Positions 11,433-23,221 of a stretch of DNA of 64,000 nucleotides are shown one piece after another. Made by a program: the position numbers and the translations under genes. Under the pieces are notes generated by a model. That model did no database searches, was not told where the DNA came from, and worked only from the letters and a program-made list of their open reading frames with translations. Origin of the DNA: Hepsetus odoe (lineage: Eukaryota > Chordata > Actinopteri > Characiformes > Hepsetidae); NCBI GenBank assembly GCA_017165825.1, contig CM029369.1:2752893-2816892 (forward strand). Direction: 5' to 3'. Within the stretch, counting starts at the first letter, position 1, and the number at the start of each line of letters is the position of its first letter.

Positions 11433-11759
11433 TTTGATTCACAGATGTGGGGCATTTGTTTCACACCTTGTACTGTTAATGCATATTTCATTTTTAGGAA
11501 GAAATGGAAGCATACTTCACCATGTGTTCGGATCCATTTGTGTTAAACCAGAATAATAATCAGAACTGAGTTTCGTGTATAGTGTAAAAATGCTGAGATG
11601 ACAATTCATGATGTTTTTTTTTTCTTTTTTGGTATGTAAAAAAAAGCACTGTTACTTCTTGGATTCACATGATCATGAGTGTATATAATGAGTGTAAACT
11701 GAAAAGTTTTTAAAGTCAAGCAAGAAAGTGAATTATTTTGCAAGATGTTTTAATGAAAA

Positions 11760-11765
11760 AATAAA
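11760..11765 (+). terminator. Polyadenylation signal of the HSPA12-like gene
   Basis: AATAAA lies 328 bases after the stop codon at 11432, in an AT-rich 3' flank with no competing gene. It is the most likely poly(A) signal. Confidence 0.55.
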
Positions 11766-11843
11766 CATGAAGACACTATTTTGGGTTGAATTAAAGTCTT
11801 TTGTTCTTTTATGACAGTGCAATTCAACATGAGCAACTCATTG

Positions 11844-11875
<32 letters not shown>

Positions 11876-12153
11876 AATAATAATAAACCTTTTAATGAAT
11901 TAATAATAAACCTTGAATCTTCAGGAACTTTACAACCAGTTGTAGAAAAGCATTTGTTCCCATTTGTTCACATTCACTTTTGTTCATACATACCAACAGG
12001 CATAAAACATATATATGTAAATATATTTATATATATATGTGTGTATATACATATATATAAATACATATATATATATGTGTGTGTGTATATATATATATAT
12101 ATATAATTTATAAAACACACATATATATAAATAAAAATAAAATAATAAAATAA
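11766..12153. repeat. Simple-sequence rich flank
   Basis: (CAA)n then (TAA)n at about 11847-11885, and a long AT/GT-rich tract at about 12007-12145. No gene seen. Confidence 0.85.
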
Positions 12154-12407
12154 TAATTTGAGTTGCTGCAATGACATTTCAGCAAATTGGACGAACCTGC
12201 CGCATCAGGTTTTCAGTTTAAATTGCTTGGTGACGGAATTAATCCCTCCGTAGGTTGATCATTTTCATTTTCAGCAAATGATGTTCATCCTTTTGTTCCT
12301 AACACATTACCCATTCCATTTCAGTAAGGAGATCCAGCATGATTTTTTTTACAATTGAGATCTGATGTGTTTTCAAAGTGATCTTTCATTTTTTGAGCAG
12401 TTTGTAT
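12154..12407 (-). mobile_element. DNA-transposon fragment ('gagcag' terminus)
   Basis: Runs from 'tgagttgctgcaatgacatt' to 'cattttttgagcagtttgta'. The same sequence, more deleted, is at 17884-18077. The terminus resembles a widespread fish DNA-transposon end, but I cannot name the superfamily with certainty. Confidence 0.6.
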
Positions 12408-12800
12408 ATATATATGTATATAAAGCCTACTGACTAAAACTCTAATAAATCCTAAATCTCTTTTATTCAAGATTTTCTTGGTGGTTTCAAGGGTTTCCCA
12501 GTGCTTGGTACACTTGGTGCAGGAATATTTTCCAGAGATAACGCTGAAGATACATAAATGGAAGTTCACATGTAAAAGATGCACTGGCTTATAAATTCAC
12601 TTTTTCAAGAGGATGAGTTAATTTTAAAACACGTGTGAACATCATGCATTCAAAGCAGATTTTTTGTTCTGATGACTTTAGTTCCCTTGAACCTTTATAA
12701 AGTAAAATTACAAGGTGGTGGTTCCTAACGAAGAGAGATGAAGATGAATTGTACGTTTCTATTCTGTACTCTTGGGATATTGTCAAGATGATATTGTCAA

Positions 12801-13070
12801 GGGCAGCGGTGGCCTAGTGGTGAGGGAGTTGCCCCCGATCAGAAGATTGTGGGTTCCATTCCCTCACAAGTAGGTTGCCCTGAGGTACCCTTGAGCAAGG
12901 TACCATCCCCGTCACTGCTCCCCGGGCGCTTTCAATAGCTGCCCACAGCTGCACGGTGTTTGTGTGCATGGGTTAAATGCAGAGGTCCAATTTTGTTGTG
13001 GTTCACGTGTGCTGTGCTGTGACCTCGCAATAACCAGGGTTGTCACTTTCACTTTTTCACTTTCACTTTT
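12801..13070 (+). repeat. SINE family 1 copy (plus)
   Basis: Near-complete copy from 'gggcagcggtggcctagtgg' to a short run of 'actttc' units. Confidence 0.85.
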
Positions 13071-13310
13071 CATGAGTAGACAAATTCAGCCCAGGCAGAT
13101 GGTTATATGGTGGGGTCACTTGGCAGTGGACTGTACCATGCCGTTCCACACTGTTAGCTTTGAAGAGCAGAAGAAGATTTGAAAAAGCCAGTCTGCACTG
13201 GCATGAGACAGACCTTTGTACATATCTTCATCTTTGGCATCTTCTGCATGACACATTCTTTCACACACCAGTACCATCTCTGACAGTCAGATAAAACTCA
13301 TACAGGTGTT

Positions 13311-13528
13311 GAAGTGAAAATGAAAATATGTCATTGTTATAACACAGCCTCTGCATTGTACCCATACAAACACATGCAACTGAGGGCAGCAATTGAAAGC
13401 ACCCAGGGAGCAGTGATGGGAATAGTACCTTGCTCAAGAGCTGCTCAGGGTAACCTACTGGTAAAGGACTTGAAGCTACGACCTTCTGATCCTGGGGCCT
13501 AGTCCCTAAACACTGCCACCACTGCCCC
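13311..13528 (-). repeat. SINE family 1 copy (minus)
   Basis: Reverse copy with 'gcccagggagcagtgatggg'-type body (one indel) and 'actgccaccactgcccc' end. It lies about 240 bases from the plus copy at 12801, in the opposite orientation. Confidence 0.8.
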
Positions 13529-14594
13529 ACCTTGTGCTCCTGCTTTGGACATTTAATTACAAAGAACTTACATTAAATGAAGGATATTAAACTTTGCTTT
13601 ATCATGATCTTTGTTTTGCTCTACGTGAAACACAGACACTATTTTGGGGATACATTTTATCATTAATTTTCTTTCATTTGCTTAAACCTACAATTTGAAA
13701 GCCTCAAGAACCTGGCTACTACATAAACTATTTGCATTTAAACATGCTAGACACACACACATGCTAGACACATTTCCATCAAAATGTTTTACTGTTGTTA
13801 CTTTCAGTCAGGTTTTAGACCATCAATGAAAAAATAAAAATGGTTCTTAGTGAGTTGGTTTACTAAAGGTTTAGTACCAAATAAAATGGAAATGGTAAAT
13901 CATTTCAATGGTGAATTGTTTTTGAAGAATAAAAGTTATATTTAAAAGTGAAAATTTGTTTTTAAAATATCAGAAAAAGAAAATTATTTTAAGTTTTATA
14001 GCAATTTTGGTCATTCATTACTGTTTTTCCTGTATTTTTTGGTGCCCCAGCTGCTGGAATATTTTCATTTTTAGGCCATTTTTGCAGTGTTTTTGTGTTT
14101 CTTCACAGGGAGGTTAAGCTGTGATGAGGTATTTAACAAATGCAAGAACTTTACCTGTTTCTTTATCTCATTTCTTTACCAACGGTTCACTAAAGGCCAG
14201 CTTTACATTGAGATACTCTCACATTCCTACATTTCTTTCACATCCTGACGATATGGGCGATCACTTGATTAGCTGTGTGGCTTTTTAAATGCATATTTGT
14301 AAAGATCATACATTTTTGCAGGTCTGTTCTCTCCAGCTTGAGGTCACGTTAAGGTTCATTGTAGCGCTCACAAGCCATCAAACAGCCAAATCCCTAGATT
14401 ATTGTTAAATATTCTTGTTTCCCACCCAACAGGAGGAATAATAATTTCTAATATCAAGCATTTTAAGAGATACACAAAATATCACCTGAATAAACACATC
14501 CCTAATGAAAGTGTTTATTCACAAATATTCACCATATATTAAAGAAAACATGAAGATCAGACTAACAGGGTGACGTAATCCTCACCAGATCCAT
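13529..14594. other. Intergenic, nothing recognised
   Basis: AT-rich DNA with short ORFs only. No repeat family or exon chain recognised. Confidence 0.45.
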
Positions 14595-14825
14595 GGGGCA
14601 GTGGTTGCCCAAGGACTAGGCCCAATAATCGGGTCAAGGGTTAAAGTCCCATACCAGTAGGTTACTCTGAGGTGCCCTTGAGAAAGGCACTGTCCCCATC
14701 ACTGCTCCTCAGATGCCGGATATATGTCTGCACAGCTCCACAGTGTGTGTGGTTTAAATGCAGAGAAGCATTCCCTCGTGTGTCATTGTGTGTTGTGCTG
14801 TGGTGTGTATGGACAAATAGTCAGT
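14595..14825 (+). repeat. SINE family 1 copy (plus, old)
   Basis: Diverged copy: 'ggggcagtggttgccc' head, 'gaggtgcccttgagaaagg' and 'cactgctcctcagatgc'. Confidence 0.7.
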
Positions 14826-14936
14826 ATCTGTCATGGAGACAAGCCTTTCTGCACAATAACTATTTACATGAGTCTTTGAGTTGAGAGTTAGATTATGGTT
14901 TGACAAGTCTACCTTTAACTTTCATTCTTTTATGGG

Positions 14937-15105
14937 GTGGTGATGGTCTTTTCTTTGGGGTTTTGAATCCCACCTCCAGCACTACCACCACTGGGTTCCT
15001 GAGCAAGACCTTTAACCCTGAGGGTCTCCAGGGGGACTGTCCCTGTAATCAGGACATGGAAGTCACTCCTTCCAAGGTCGCAACTGCTAAATGCTGTAAA
15101 TGTAA
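14937..15105 (+). repeat. SINE family 2 copy
   Basis: Carries 'gaatcccacctccagcacta', 'gagcaagacctttaaccctg' and a decayed tail. Related to 2720-2895 and 63339-63540. Confidence 0.65.
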
Positions 15106-15784
15106 TTATTTTAGTCTGAAAGAACCAGCAGGCAATGAAATGTAACTTTAATTTACTTAAACAGAAGTTTACAAGCGGTAAGAGTCTTACAGGCTCCTAC
15201 ATGACTGTCTAAAAGTTACTACTAGCTCAGCTCTCGAAGCAGAGATCAGGGTCTAGCTGGTGGTCTGAGAATTTTGTCAGTATTCACGTGAACTGATTTA
15301 ACACAATCCGACGTGCTATTTTGTCTGAATATGCCTGAATGTGCGTGTGTATAGAATATTCTGCATAAATATTCTGATAACCTGATTGTCTGCCTTTTCA
15401 CTATGACCCGCACACGTTTAACAATAACATAGTACATTCCTTTCTCTTTGTCTTATCAGAACATCTTACTAGATTTTCTTTGACTGACGTGTGTTGTGTA
15501 ATCATTTGATTAGTTGATTAGTTGAAGTTCATTTCTGTTATTTTTTTATAACATCTTATTTTATTTCAATATTTTATTATAAAATTCTATGTTATACTGA
15601 TCTTCTTCTTCTTCTTATTATTATTATTGTTATTATTATTATTATTATTATACCTCGTATGGCATCATGTGTGAAATGTGTTAAGATATGTTTGTAAGCT
15701 TTTTTTATCATGTTTTAAACAGCCAAATCTGTGAAGGATTTTAGCAGAAGTCAACATATATTACAAAAAACTGGCCCAAAGGTG
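15106..15784. other. Intergenic, AT-rich
   Basis: Contains an imperfect (TTA)n microsatellite at about 15603-15651. Nothing else recognised. Confidence 0.5.
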
Positions 15785-16037
15785 TCAGTCAGTCATTTTC
15801 TGGGTCGCTTGTCCTAATTAGGGTCGCGGGGGGGTGCTGGAGTCCATCCCAGCTCACACAGGGTGAAGGACGGGGACACACCCTGGACAGGTCGCCAGCC
15901 CATCGCAGGGAGGAGCAGACCGACGGGGATGGTACCTTGCTCAAGGGTACCTCAGGGCAACCCACCGGGAAGGGGTTCAAATCCACAACCTTCCAATCTG
16001 GGGCAACTCCCTAACCACTAGGCCACCACTGCCCCTT
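15785..16037 (-). repeat. Composite repeat: family 3 fused to SINE family 1 (minus)
   Basis: 15790-15915 is the family 3 segment ('cttgtcctaattagggtcgc' to 'catcgcaggg'). It runs without a gap into the reverse family 1 body and head ('accttgctcaagggtacctc' to 'ccaccactgcccc'). Confidence 0.8.
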
Positions 16038-16351
16038 GTCCCCGGTGACCCGGGTCTAATTTGGAAAGATGAACTTAGGGCAAAGTGTTGGGCTGCATGT
16101 CCCTCAGAACATATATGTTTTCTGGCTTGATCCAAAGAAAGGATTAAGAGAAATTTCCCAGAATGCATTCTGACTGACTGACTGCAAGCAACTAAAGAAA
16201 CCCAGAAATGCATTTTTTTGCATTGAACCCCAGAGAGGACGTATTTATTACACACCATTGTGGACAAAACGAGAGGAGGGATAAACAAATAACAGGAGGT
16301 AACGCTGGGAGGTGTAAGGTTGGTAGTTCAATAGTTCTTGCTAGTGTCTGC

Positions 16352-16354
<3 letters not shown>

Positions 16355-16392
<38 letters not shown>

Positions 16393-16405
16393 GAGAGAGA
16401 GAGAA
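16355..16405. repeat. (GA)n microsatellite
   Basis: About 20 GA units with minor interruptions. Confidence 0.95.
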
Positions 16406-16978
16406 CAGAACGTCAATGCAAGTCTGCTTCTAGGGCATCAGGTGCTTGTCTTGATGAAGCCTTGATGATCTTCCACCCATGGGAGATCACGAGTGGGACA
16501 TTGAGCTCATAAGCTCGAAAACACTGGTGCTGAATTCTGACAGGTGAGCCCTCTCCACAGTGCTGATATTTCTCCACAATTAAAGATTGTGAAATTCAGG
16601 GGTGGCGTTTAGGGGTTTAAGTGGCTTACTCAGGAGGAACTTCATTCATGGACACAGGAGTGAGAAGGTGCTCAAAGAAAATGAAAGAAAAGAAAAAAAC
16701 TCAGCATGGACATGGACAGATTTTTTCAGCCCAACTGAAATTATTATTAAACACAACTTTTGTCTAACAAATTAAATAAAAAACTTAAAAAATAAGAAAT
16801 TTTTGTTGGAGGAGTGGAGAGGAGCAAATGAAAGTGTTATGTCGTGACATCAGAACTTCCATATAAAGTGTTGTTTTTCATTACCATGAAGATCCACATT
16901 TGCAACGTATTGAATACATTGAGAGCTTTAAGATGTCAGACAGGTTTAGCTGCTTTTACCAGATGCTCAGATATACAT

Positions 16979-17430
16979 CCAGGTTTTATGCAGAGATTCT
17001 GTGATGACTGCTCAAAATGGGAAAAACATGAGGGCTATGATGGTGTTTTCTGAGAGCCTGAGGTTCATGAAAGATCAGGCCTGCACACATCTACAAAGAA
17101 GTACTCAGCCTCTGATGCTGCGTGGGCCTTGACAGATCCAGCCTTCTGGACCACTGCAGTCAAACAGTTCATGTTATATATATATATATTATATATATAT
17201 ATACAGGTGTGTGCGTGTGTGTGTTTTCTCAATTACTTCATACCCCAGATTAATACTGCATATCTGAGAAATGACAGTATGACAGTTTTAATTTAAAAAA
17301 ATGACTCATGAACTGTTTGGTTGCAGCGGTCCAGAAGGTTGGAGCCGTCAAGGCCCACGCAGCATCAGAGGCTGAGTACTTCTTTGCAGATGTGTGCAGG
17401 CCTGAACTTTCATGAACCTCAGGCTCATGG
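16979..17430. pseudogene. Palindromic pair of HSPA12-like pseudo-exons
   Basis: Plus-strand arm 16979-17174 matches exon 2 of the HSPA12-like gene (9714-9938), including 'tactcagcctctgatgctgc' and 'aaacagttcatg', but it lacks about 18 bases after 'aggcc'. After an AT tract, 17225-17306 is the reverse complement of the following intron and 17307-17430 is the reverse complement of the exon again. Frame is not maintained and no other exons are present, so these are relics of a lost HSPA12-like gene copy. The SINE at 17439 abuts the right arm. Confidence 0.85.
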
Positions 17431-17438
17431 AAAGATGT

Positions 17439-17662
17439 GGGGCAGCGGTGACCTAGTGGTGAGGGAGTTGCCCTGGATCGGAAGATTGTGGGTTCAATTC
17501 CCTCACCAGCAGGTTGCCCTGAGGTGCCCTTGAGCAAGGTACAGTCCTGTCACTGCTCCCCGGGCCCTTTCAGTAGTTGCTCGTGTGTGTGTGGGTGAAA
17601 CGCAGAGGTTGAATTTTGTTGTGCTGTGCTGCGTTTCACAATGAGAAGGGTAGTCACTTTCA
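17439..17662 (+). repeat. SINE family 1 copy (plus)
   Basis: 'ggggcagcggtgacctagtgg' less one base, through 'gggtagtcactttca'. It directly follows the pseudo-exon arm. Confidence 0.82.
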
Positions 17663-17672
17663 TATATATATA

Positions 17673-17883
17673 TACAGTATCTCACAAAAGTGAGTACACC
17701 CCTCAGATTTTTGTAAATATCTTTTGAAGGGACAACACTGAAGATATGACACTTTGATACAGTGCAAAGTAGTCCGAGTGTACAGCTTGTAGAACAGTGT
17801 AAATTTCCTGTCCCCTCAAAATAACTCAATACACAGCCATTAATGTCTAAACCACTGGCAACAAAAATGAGTACAAACCTTAC
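17673..17883 (+). mobile_element. Tc1-like transposon 5' end fragment
   Basis: Starts 'tacagtatctcacaaaagtg' and continues 'gagtacaccc'. This matches the terminus and untranslated part of a Tc1-like element known from fish and other vertebrates (memory match). There is no transposase ORF and no 3' terminal repeat. Confidence 0.7.
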
Positions 17884-18077
17884 AAACTACTGAGGACCAT
17901 TTTGAGTTGCTGCAATGACATTTTGTGCAATGACTTTCATTTTCATCAAATGATGTTCATCCTTTTGTTCCTTTCACATCACCTATTCCATATCAGTATG
18001 GAGATCCAGCAGGATTCTTTTCCAATTGAGGTCTGATGTGTTTTCAAAGTGTTCCTTTAATTTTTTTGAGCAGTGTA
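17884..18077 (-). mobile_element. DNA-transposon fragment ('gagcag' terminus), second copy
   Basis: 'tgagttgctgcaatgacatt' to 'tttttgagcagtgta', homologous to 12154-12407 with a central deletion. It is fused directly to the Tc1-like fragment. Confidence 0.65.
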
Positions 18078-19018
18078 CATCAGATATAATGCTGTTAAGA
18101 GTCCCTGTGTTTAGAGAATGTCCAAAAATAAAAACACATCATTCATAGCATTACATTGATTTACTAAAGAAAACCTAAGCAAACACAAACATCTTCAAAT
18201 GATGTTGTTATGTATTGAAGGACAAAAAGTCTATACAAATAGTGGCCATAAACATAATAATGTTATAGTTTTGATTTAATTTAATAGTAAAAGGGCAACT
18301 TGTTATTTCCTATATTCATACGTGCATAGAATGAACTGAAATCTGTGTTTATTATGACCTTCATTACGAATACTGATACCTTTTGGGCTCATCAGCATCT
18401 TCCATCTACCAACTTTTATGTCAAACAGATTCTAAAAGCCTGTAGACCGAGTTCCCGACCATTCTTGAACTTTGAAATGGTTTGTGCTAAAATATTTAAC
18501 CATGGGCCAGGATCCCAGCATGTCACTTCCACCACTGCATATCTAGGTATGTCATCCTCAATTTCTGAATTTCCTGTTTATCAAACCTTATAATACATGA
18601 TCAGAAGGGACATACCTTTTTGAATCATATTAAAGTACCCTGGCCAATAAACTTGGCCAGGCTTTTTGTAATGAGGTATGCAATAAACAAATACAAAAGC
18701 AACTTTGCATTCCACGAAAAGCATGTTTGTTATCAGCACCCGACGAGGATGTCATGATAATAAGGCCTTTCTACTTTTCTTTCTATCTCTTCATCACACA
18801 CAACACACTGTTAATGAGATAAACCAGTTTAAACAGTTGTGATGAGTGATTGAGATTGTCTTTGTTGTACGTTTTTGCTAAACTTCAGTAACCCTGGCCA
18901 TGACTGAAACTTTGTGTGCTTTTGCTTTGTTGTGTCTTTATCTTCGGCTAGACCTGTCCACCTGTCCCTGTCCACCTGTCCCTATCATTACTCTCCCTCA
19001 TTTTCATATCCTCACTCC
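18078..19018. other. Intergenic, nothing recognised
   Basis: No coding or repeat structure recognised. Confidence 0.4.
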
Positions 19019-19192
19019 TCATGTTCGTAGCCGCTTGTCCTAATTAGGGTCAGTAGGGGGAGTTGCCGTCCATCCCAGCTCTCACTGGCTGGACATGCCC
19101 ACTCCACACAGAAAGGATCTGGGAATCGAACCAAGGGCCTTCTCCCTGTGAGGCAACAGCGCTGCACACTGCGCCACCATGCCTCCCCGTTT
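19019..19192 (-). repeat. Family 3 repeat with tRNA-like end (minus)
   Basis: 'cgcttgtcctaattagggtc' at one end. At the other, the reverse of a tRNA-like head ('gcgccaccatgcctcccc'). The B-box-like 'gggaatcgaacc' lies between. Confidence 0.65.
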
Positions 19193-19525
19193 TGTTGGGT
19201 GTGACGAGGATGGACAGGATTAGAAATGAGTATATTAGAGGGACAGCGCAGGTTGAACAATTTGGAGACAAAGGTAGAGAAACAAAGTTGTGTTGATTTG
19301 GGCATGTCCAGAGGAGAGACAAGGATTATATCGGGAGGAGGATGTTGAAGATGGAGCTGCCAGGAAAGAGCAAAAGAGGAAGACCAAAGAGGAGGTTTAT
19401 GGACGTAGTGAGAGAGGACCTGCAGGTGGTCAGTTTGAAGGAGGGAGCTGCAGAAGACAGGAAGAAATGGAAATGAATGATCTCCTGTGGCGACCCCTAA
19501 ATGAGAGCAGTCCAAATAAGAAGAC
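19193..19525 (+). mobile_element. LINE 3' end (RTE-like), plus orientation
   Basis: Encodes the ORF tail with frameshifts (VTRMDRIRNEYIRGTAQVEQ; later frames RGRPKRRFMDV-like) and ends 'gcgacccctaaatgagagca'. 5'-truncated. Confidence 0.78.
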
Positions 19526-19679
19526 ACTACATGCCATTGCAACAATTTCTTTAGATGCAGGGGACAGGGAGAAATGGAGATTGATGATCCGTTTTTAACT
19601 CTATCTCAAGTTTCATTCCTTTAGCTTCTTCTGAAAGAACAGTAAATACTAACTGGAGAAAAAATATGGTTTCACTATT

Positions 19680-19785
19680 CTTAGTCCAGCCCACAGCTAA
19701 ACTGGGTGTTTCTGGAATAAAAGGAGGAGAAACATTCCATCACTAAACTTTCCAGTTTTAAACATTCTGGATCTGCAACTCTCCC
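19680..19785 (+). promoter_or_regulatory. Second copy of the coiled-coil gene promoter and leader
   Basis: 'gtccagcccacagctaaact', 'gggtgttt', 'ataaaaggagga' and 'cactaaactttccagtttt' occur in the same order and spacing as on the minus strand at 9265-9150. The TATA-like element is ATAAAAGG at about 19716-19723. This implies a paralogous gene transcribed to the right, intact or decayed. Confidence 0.6.
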
Positions 19786-20715
19786 CAGTTAAGACTTTTT
19801 AAGATTTAAGGCTTCCAATACAGTCCAGAATTGTTATTTATTTTTAAGTGTTGGAATATTGGATTCAGCAAAAAAATATCTAAATAACTGGATGGAAAAT
19901 CACTGCTGTGAAGAGTGTGCATTAATGAATCTATTATACAACTATGAGAAACTGGGAATAACACTAATGCTAAAGTGATATTGAAATGTTGAGCCGGTGG
20001 GAGTAATGGCAATGATGTTTAAATAAAAACAGATATTAAAATCAGTCATAATGGCTTCACAATATAAAATACACCCTGAATGAGCTCCAGATCACACACC
20101 ACAAAACATAAAATAAGAATGGAACCCACATTTTCAACACACTCATGTTTAACTCTGGTCAGCTTATACACAATGCAACTCAATATTAGCCCACAAGCTA
20201 GATGCTCAGTTATTAATCTGTTCTTAAGATTTACAATTTGAAGAACCTGCAGAGAAAGGGCTGGGAATAGTGCTGAAGAGACGCAACTGTGACAAAGAAG
20301 ATGAGTGGAGAAAGGGGAGAGGGGTATGAATGAGGGAGTGAGATGAAAAGATAACTTTATTGGCTGTGATTAAGCTGGTGTAAGCTGTTATATCCATTCA
20401 GAGATTTTAGTTGCAGTTGCTGTTTTCTTGATGGTTTGTTCTGGCTTGGTACATACAGGAGTTAAGTGTGTTTGCAGGATGCTTATGTAACTTGTGTAAC
20501 TCTAATAACTCTCCATACTGTGATACTTGCACATTTTTAGCATTTTTTTCTGGATGAATCATTGGGTTACATTATACCACAATTGCATAGCAGGACCAAA
20601 AACTGACATATTTTGGGTAATACAAACACTAAATAATATTCTTTCAAAGGAGGACTTGTTTGATATGTAATATAGACACAAATATATGAGAAGAGACCTT
20701 CATGTGTGGTTTTAG
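19786..20715. other. Region downstream of the duplicated promoter
   Basis: No exon of the coiled-coil gene could be matched here by eye. AT-rich, no repeat recognised. Confidence 0.35.
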
Positions 20716-20757
20716 TATGAGCGTGGACCAGCAGGACCAGGAGGACAGCAGCTTCAG
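20716..20757 (+). other. Candidate short ATG exon downstream of the duplicated promoter
   Basis: 'gtggttttag' acceptor, 42 nt, then 'CAGgtcagt' donor. It reads T-ATG then SVDQQDQEDSSF plus two bases. This is the same layout (one base, ATG, ends after two bases of a codon) as the first coding exon of the coiled-coil gene. No downstream exons were assembled. A chance match is possible. Confidence 0.3.
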
Positions 20758-21483
20758 GTCAGTGTTGGGCAGTTAATCAGAAAATGTAATCCATTACCAG
20801 ATACTCATTAGACCTCATGCTTTACTTTATAACTTTATTGATTATCTCTTTACGTAATCTCACCACACACATACAAAAATGAGAGTCCCATCCTAGTTCT
20901 CAAGCCCGAGTACTCCCAATCCCTGTGACAGAACAGCAGAACCAGTGAAACAGGTTCTGAACCAGTGAAATGTGGTTACAGGTGTGAGCTTGATCTGCTG
21001 CAGATCCAGAAAACAAATCAACCATAAGGTAGAAGATAACTGGCTGGGAATTAGAGTCAAATGCTGAGATTGAGCAAGTTATTATAGAACTGCCGACTTT
21101 TACCTGACTTGGCGTTCGAGCACCTAAGGGCTTGACTTAATAACCTTCTCCCATAGTATTTTCTCTTTCTCAATGGCATGGCAGTAAGGCCCTTGTGGAG
21201 ATCTTTAAATGTCAAGCTGGATAGCTTTGCTAGAGAAGTCATAGATCTGTTCTTCAAACCCAACTATATTCTGCCCTTGGAGAAATTCTGTAGGAACTGG
21301 TCAACTTCCACAATTGTGAGCTGGTCTGGCTGGAGACCCCACTTGAGTCAGAGCTGCTGTGCCATCTACTGGTAAACCTCACTCACTGTCCTCGAGTGGC
21401 TGCAAGAAGTAGCCCACATGTTCTTGGATTATTCCAAGATATTTTTAAATTGTTGATTAATATTTTTATGAGATGTTTTGAAT
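20758..21483. other. Intergenic, nothing recognised
   Basis: An ORF at 21178-21375 shows no family features. No clear repeat. Confidence 0.35.
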
Positions 21484-21733
21484 GGGGCAGCGGTGGCCTA
21501 GTGGTTAGGGTGTTGGCCGCGTGATCGGCGGATCGGGGGTTCGAACCCTCCCGGTGGGTTGCCCTGAGGTACCCTTGAGCAAGGTGCCGTCCCCGTCCCG
21601 CTCCTCCCTGCGATGGGCTGGCGACCTGTCCAGGGTGCGTCCCCCGTCCTCGCCCTGTGTGCGCTGGCTTGGACACCAGCACCCCCCCGCGACCCAGTTT
21701 GGGACAAAGCGGCAGATAATGGATGGATGGATG
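21484..21733 (+). repeat. Composite repeat: SINE family 1 head fused to family 3 (plus)
   Basis: 'ggggcagcggtggcctagtgg' less one base, then 'gttcgaacc' and 'gtacccttgagcaaggtgcc', runs directly into 'ctgcgatgggctggcgacct' and a terminal (TGGA)n. Same architecture as 40803-41040. Confidence 0.82.
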
Positions 21734-22590
21734 TTTTGAATGAATACTCCACAATCACAGAAAATGAAACCAACTGGGACATTCATCAAGGTCATTATAA
21801 GTTAATTAATTGACTTGACCATCTGTGTTGTTCCATCAGCAGATCAAGATTTCTTGATATCTATGGCTATGATCCAGGGCGGTATAAGGCTAGTCCTTAG
21901 AAATTAGATCCTACATTAACCTGCCAGTGTGGTCATCATCAACACAGGAAACTAGTTCCCATAAGTAAGATTTAACCAGCAATCTATTGAATGACTTTGG
22001 CATATAACAGCCATCCAATCTCCAGCATTTAAGAAAGAATAGGATTCAGCAAGTTGAAAAAAAAAATCAAACTGGTAAAGTGCCTAGGGAAAGGAAGTGC
22101 TGGAGTGAGGACATTGCACTTGCACCTTGGGAACACCATCATTGCTGGAGCTTCCTGTATAAAAGAGAACAAGAGGGACAGGGTATTAGAAGAGCACAGG
22201 GCATTTTCAGCCAGGCTCAATTATGCTCCACTTAGTCCCGTAACCATTCATCATTCTGAAGAGTGCCTTGTATGTGGTTTTACAAGCATTGTGTGTTAAT
22301 AGTTTGCCTCCATTTGTGTGTAACGTAATGGTAATGGTGGTGAATGCCATCAAAGTGCCTATAGATTGAAGTCTGGACCTCAACCTCCTTGTTGATTGCA
22401 CTTATTTGAGCCATGGCTTTATAGAACTGCTGCTGATGATTGTTGTCAGCTCCTGCCTGGAGAGGGATTGTGCTGCCTCTGCTGGCTAGTGTCGGTAATG
22501 ACACCCCAGCCCTGGATGGCGTCCAGAAACGTAACACATAGTCATTAATAGTCACCCACAAATTCACACTGTAATGCATTACATCACTAC
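21734..22590. other. Intergenic with a repeat fragment
   Basis: About 22410-22520 repeats 7840-7955. A TATA-like 'tgtataaaagag' is at about 22157, but no exon chain follows it. Confidence 0.4.
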
Positions 22591-22808
22591 AGGGTGGTGG
22601 TGGCCTAGTGGTTGGTCCCAGGAACAGAAGGCCATGGCTTTGAAATCCAGACCTGTAGGTTGCCCTGAGGTACTCTTGAGCAAGGTACCGTACCCCTTCA
22701 CTGCTCCCTAGTCAGCTTTAAATTGCTGCTCCCTGCTGCATGGTGTGTGTGGGTGGAAAGCAGAGGTTGAATTTGGTTGTGATTCAATGTGCTTCACTCT
22801 GACTTCAT
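22591..22808 (+). repeat. SINE family 1 copy (plus, diverged)
   Basis: 'ggtggtggtggcctagtggt' through 'caaggtaccgtaccccttca'. Confidence 0.75.
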
Positions 22809-23004
22809 TTACAAAAGAAGCAAATACAAGACTGTAACATGGTCATTTGTAACTCCAACCCTGTCACCAGTAGTAGGTCAACAATAGTTTTAGATGGACT
22901 GGATGCAACTTATCTTTAGTTCTTCATTTTATTGTGAAATGAATTACTTGAATATGAGTGGATATGTTGTTTCTTGACAATCTGTGTTGTTCCATCACCA
23001 GATC

Positions 23005-23221
23005 CAGTGGTCTAGTAGTTTGGGCTCGGCCCAAGGACCAGAGAAGGTCATGGGTTTAAGGCCCATCCCAGTGGGTTATCCTGAGGTACCCTTGAGCAAG
23101 GTGTTGGATACGGGCTGCCCTCTGCTGCATGGTGTGTGTGGGTAAAATGCAGAGACGTGTTCAGTTGTGGTTCATTGTGTGCTGTGCTGTGTTTTGCAAT
23201 GACAAAAGGTCACTTTCACAT
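23005..23221 (+). repeat. SINE family 1 copy (plus, diverged)
   Basis: 'ccagtggtctagtagtttgg' through 'caatgacaaaaggtcacttt', with an internal deletion. Confidence 0.72.
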
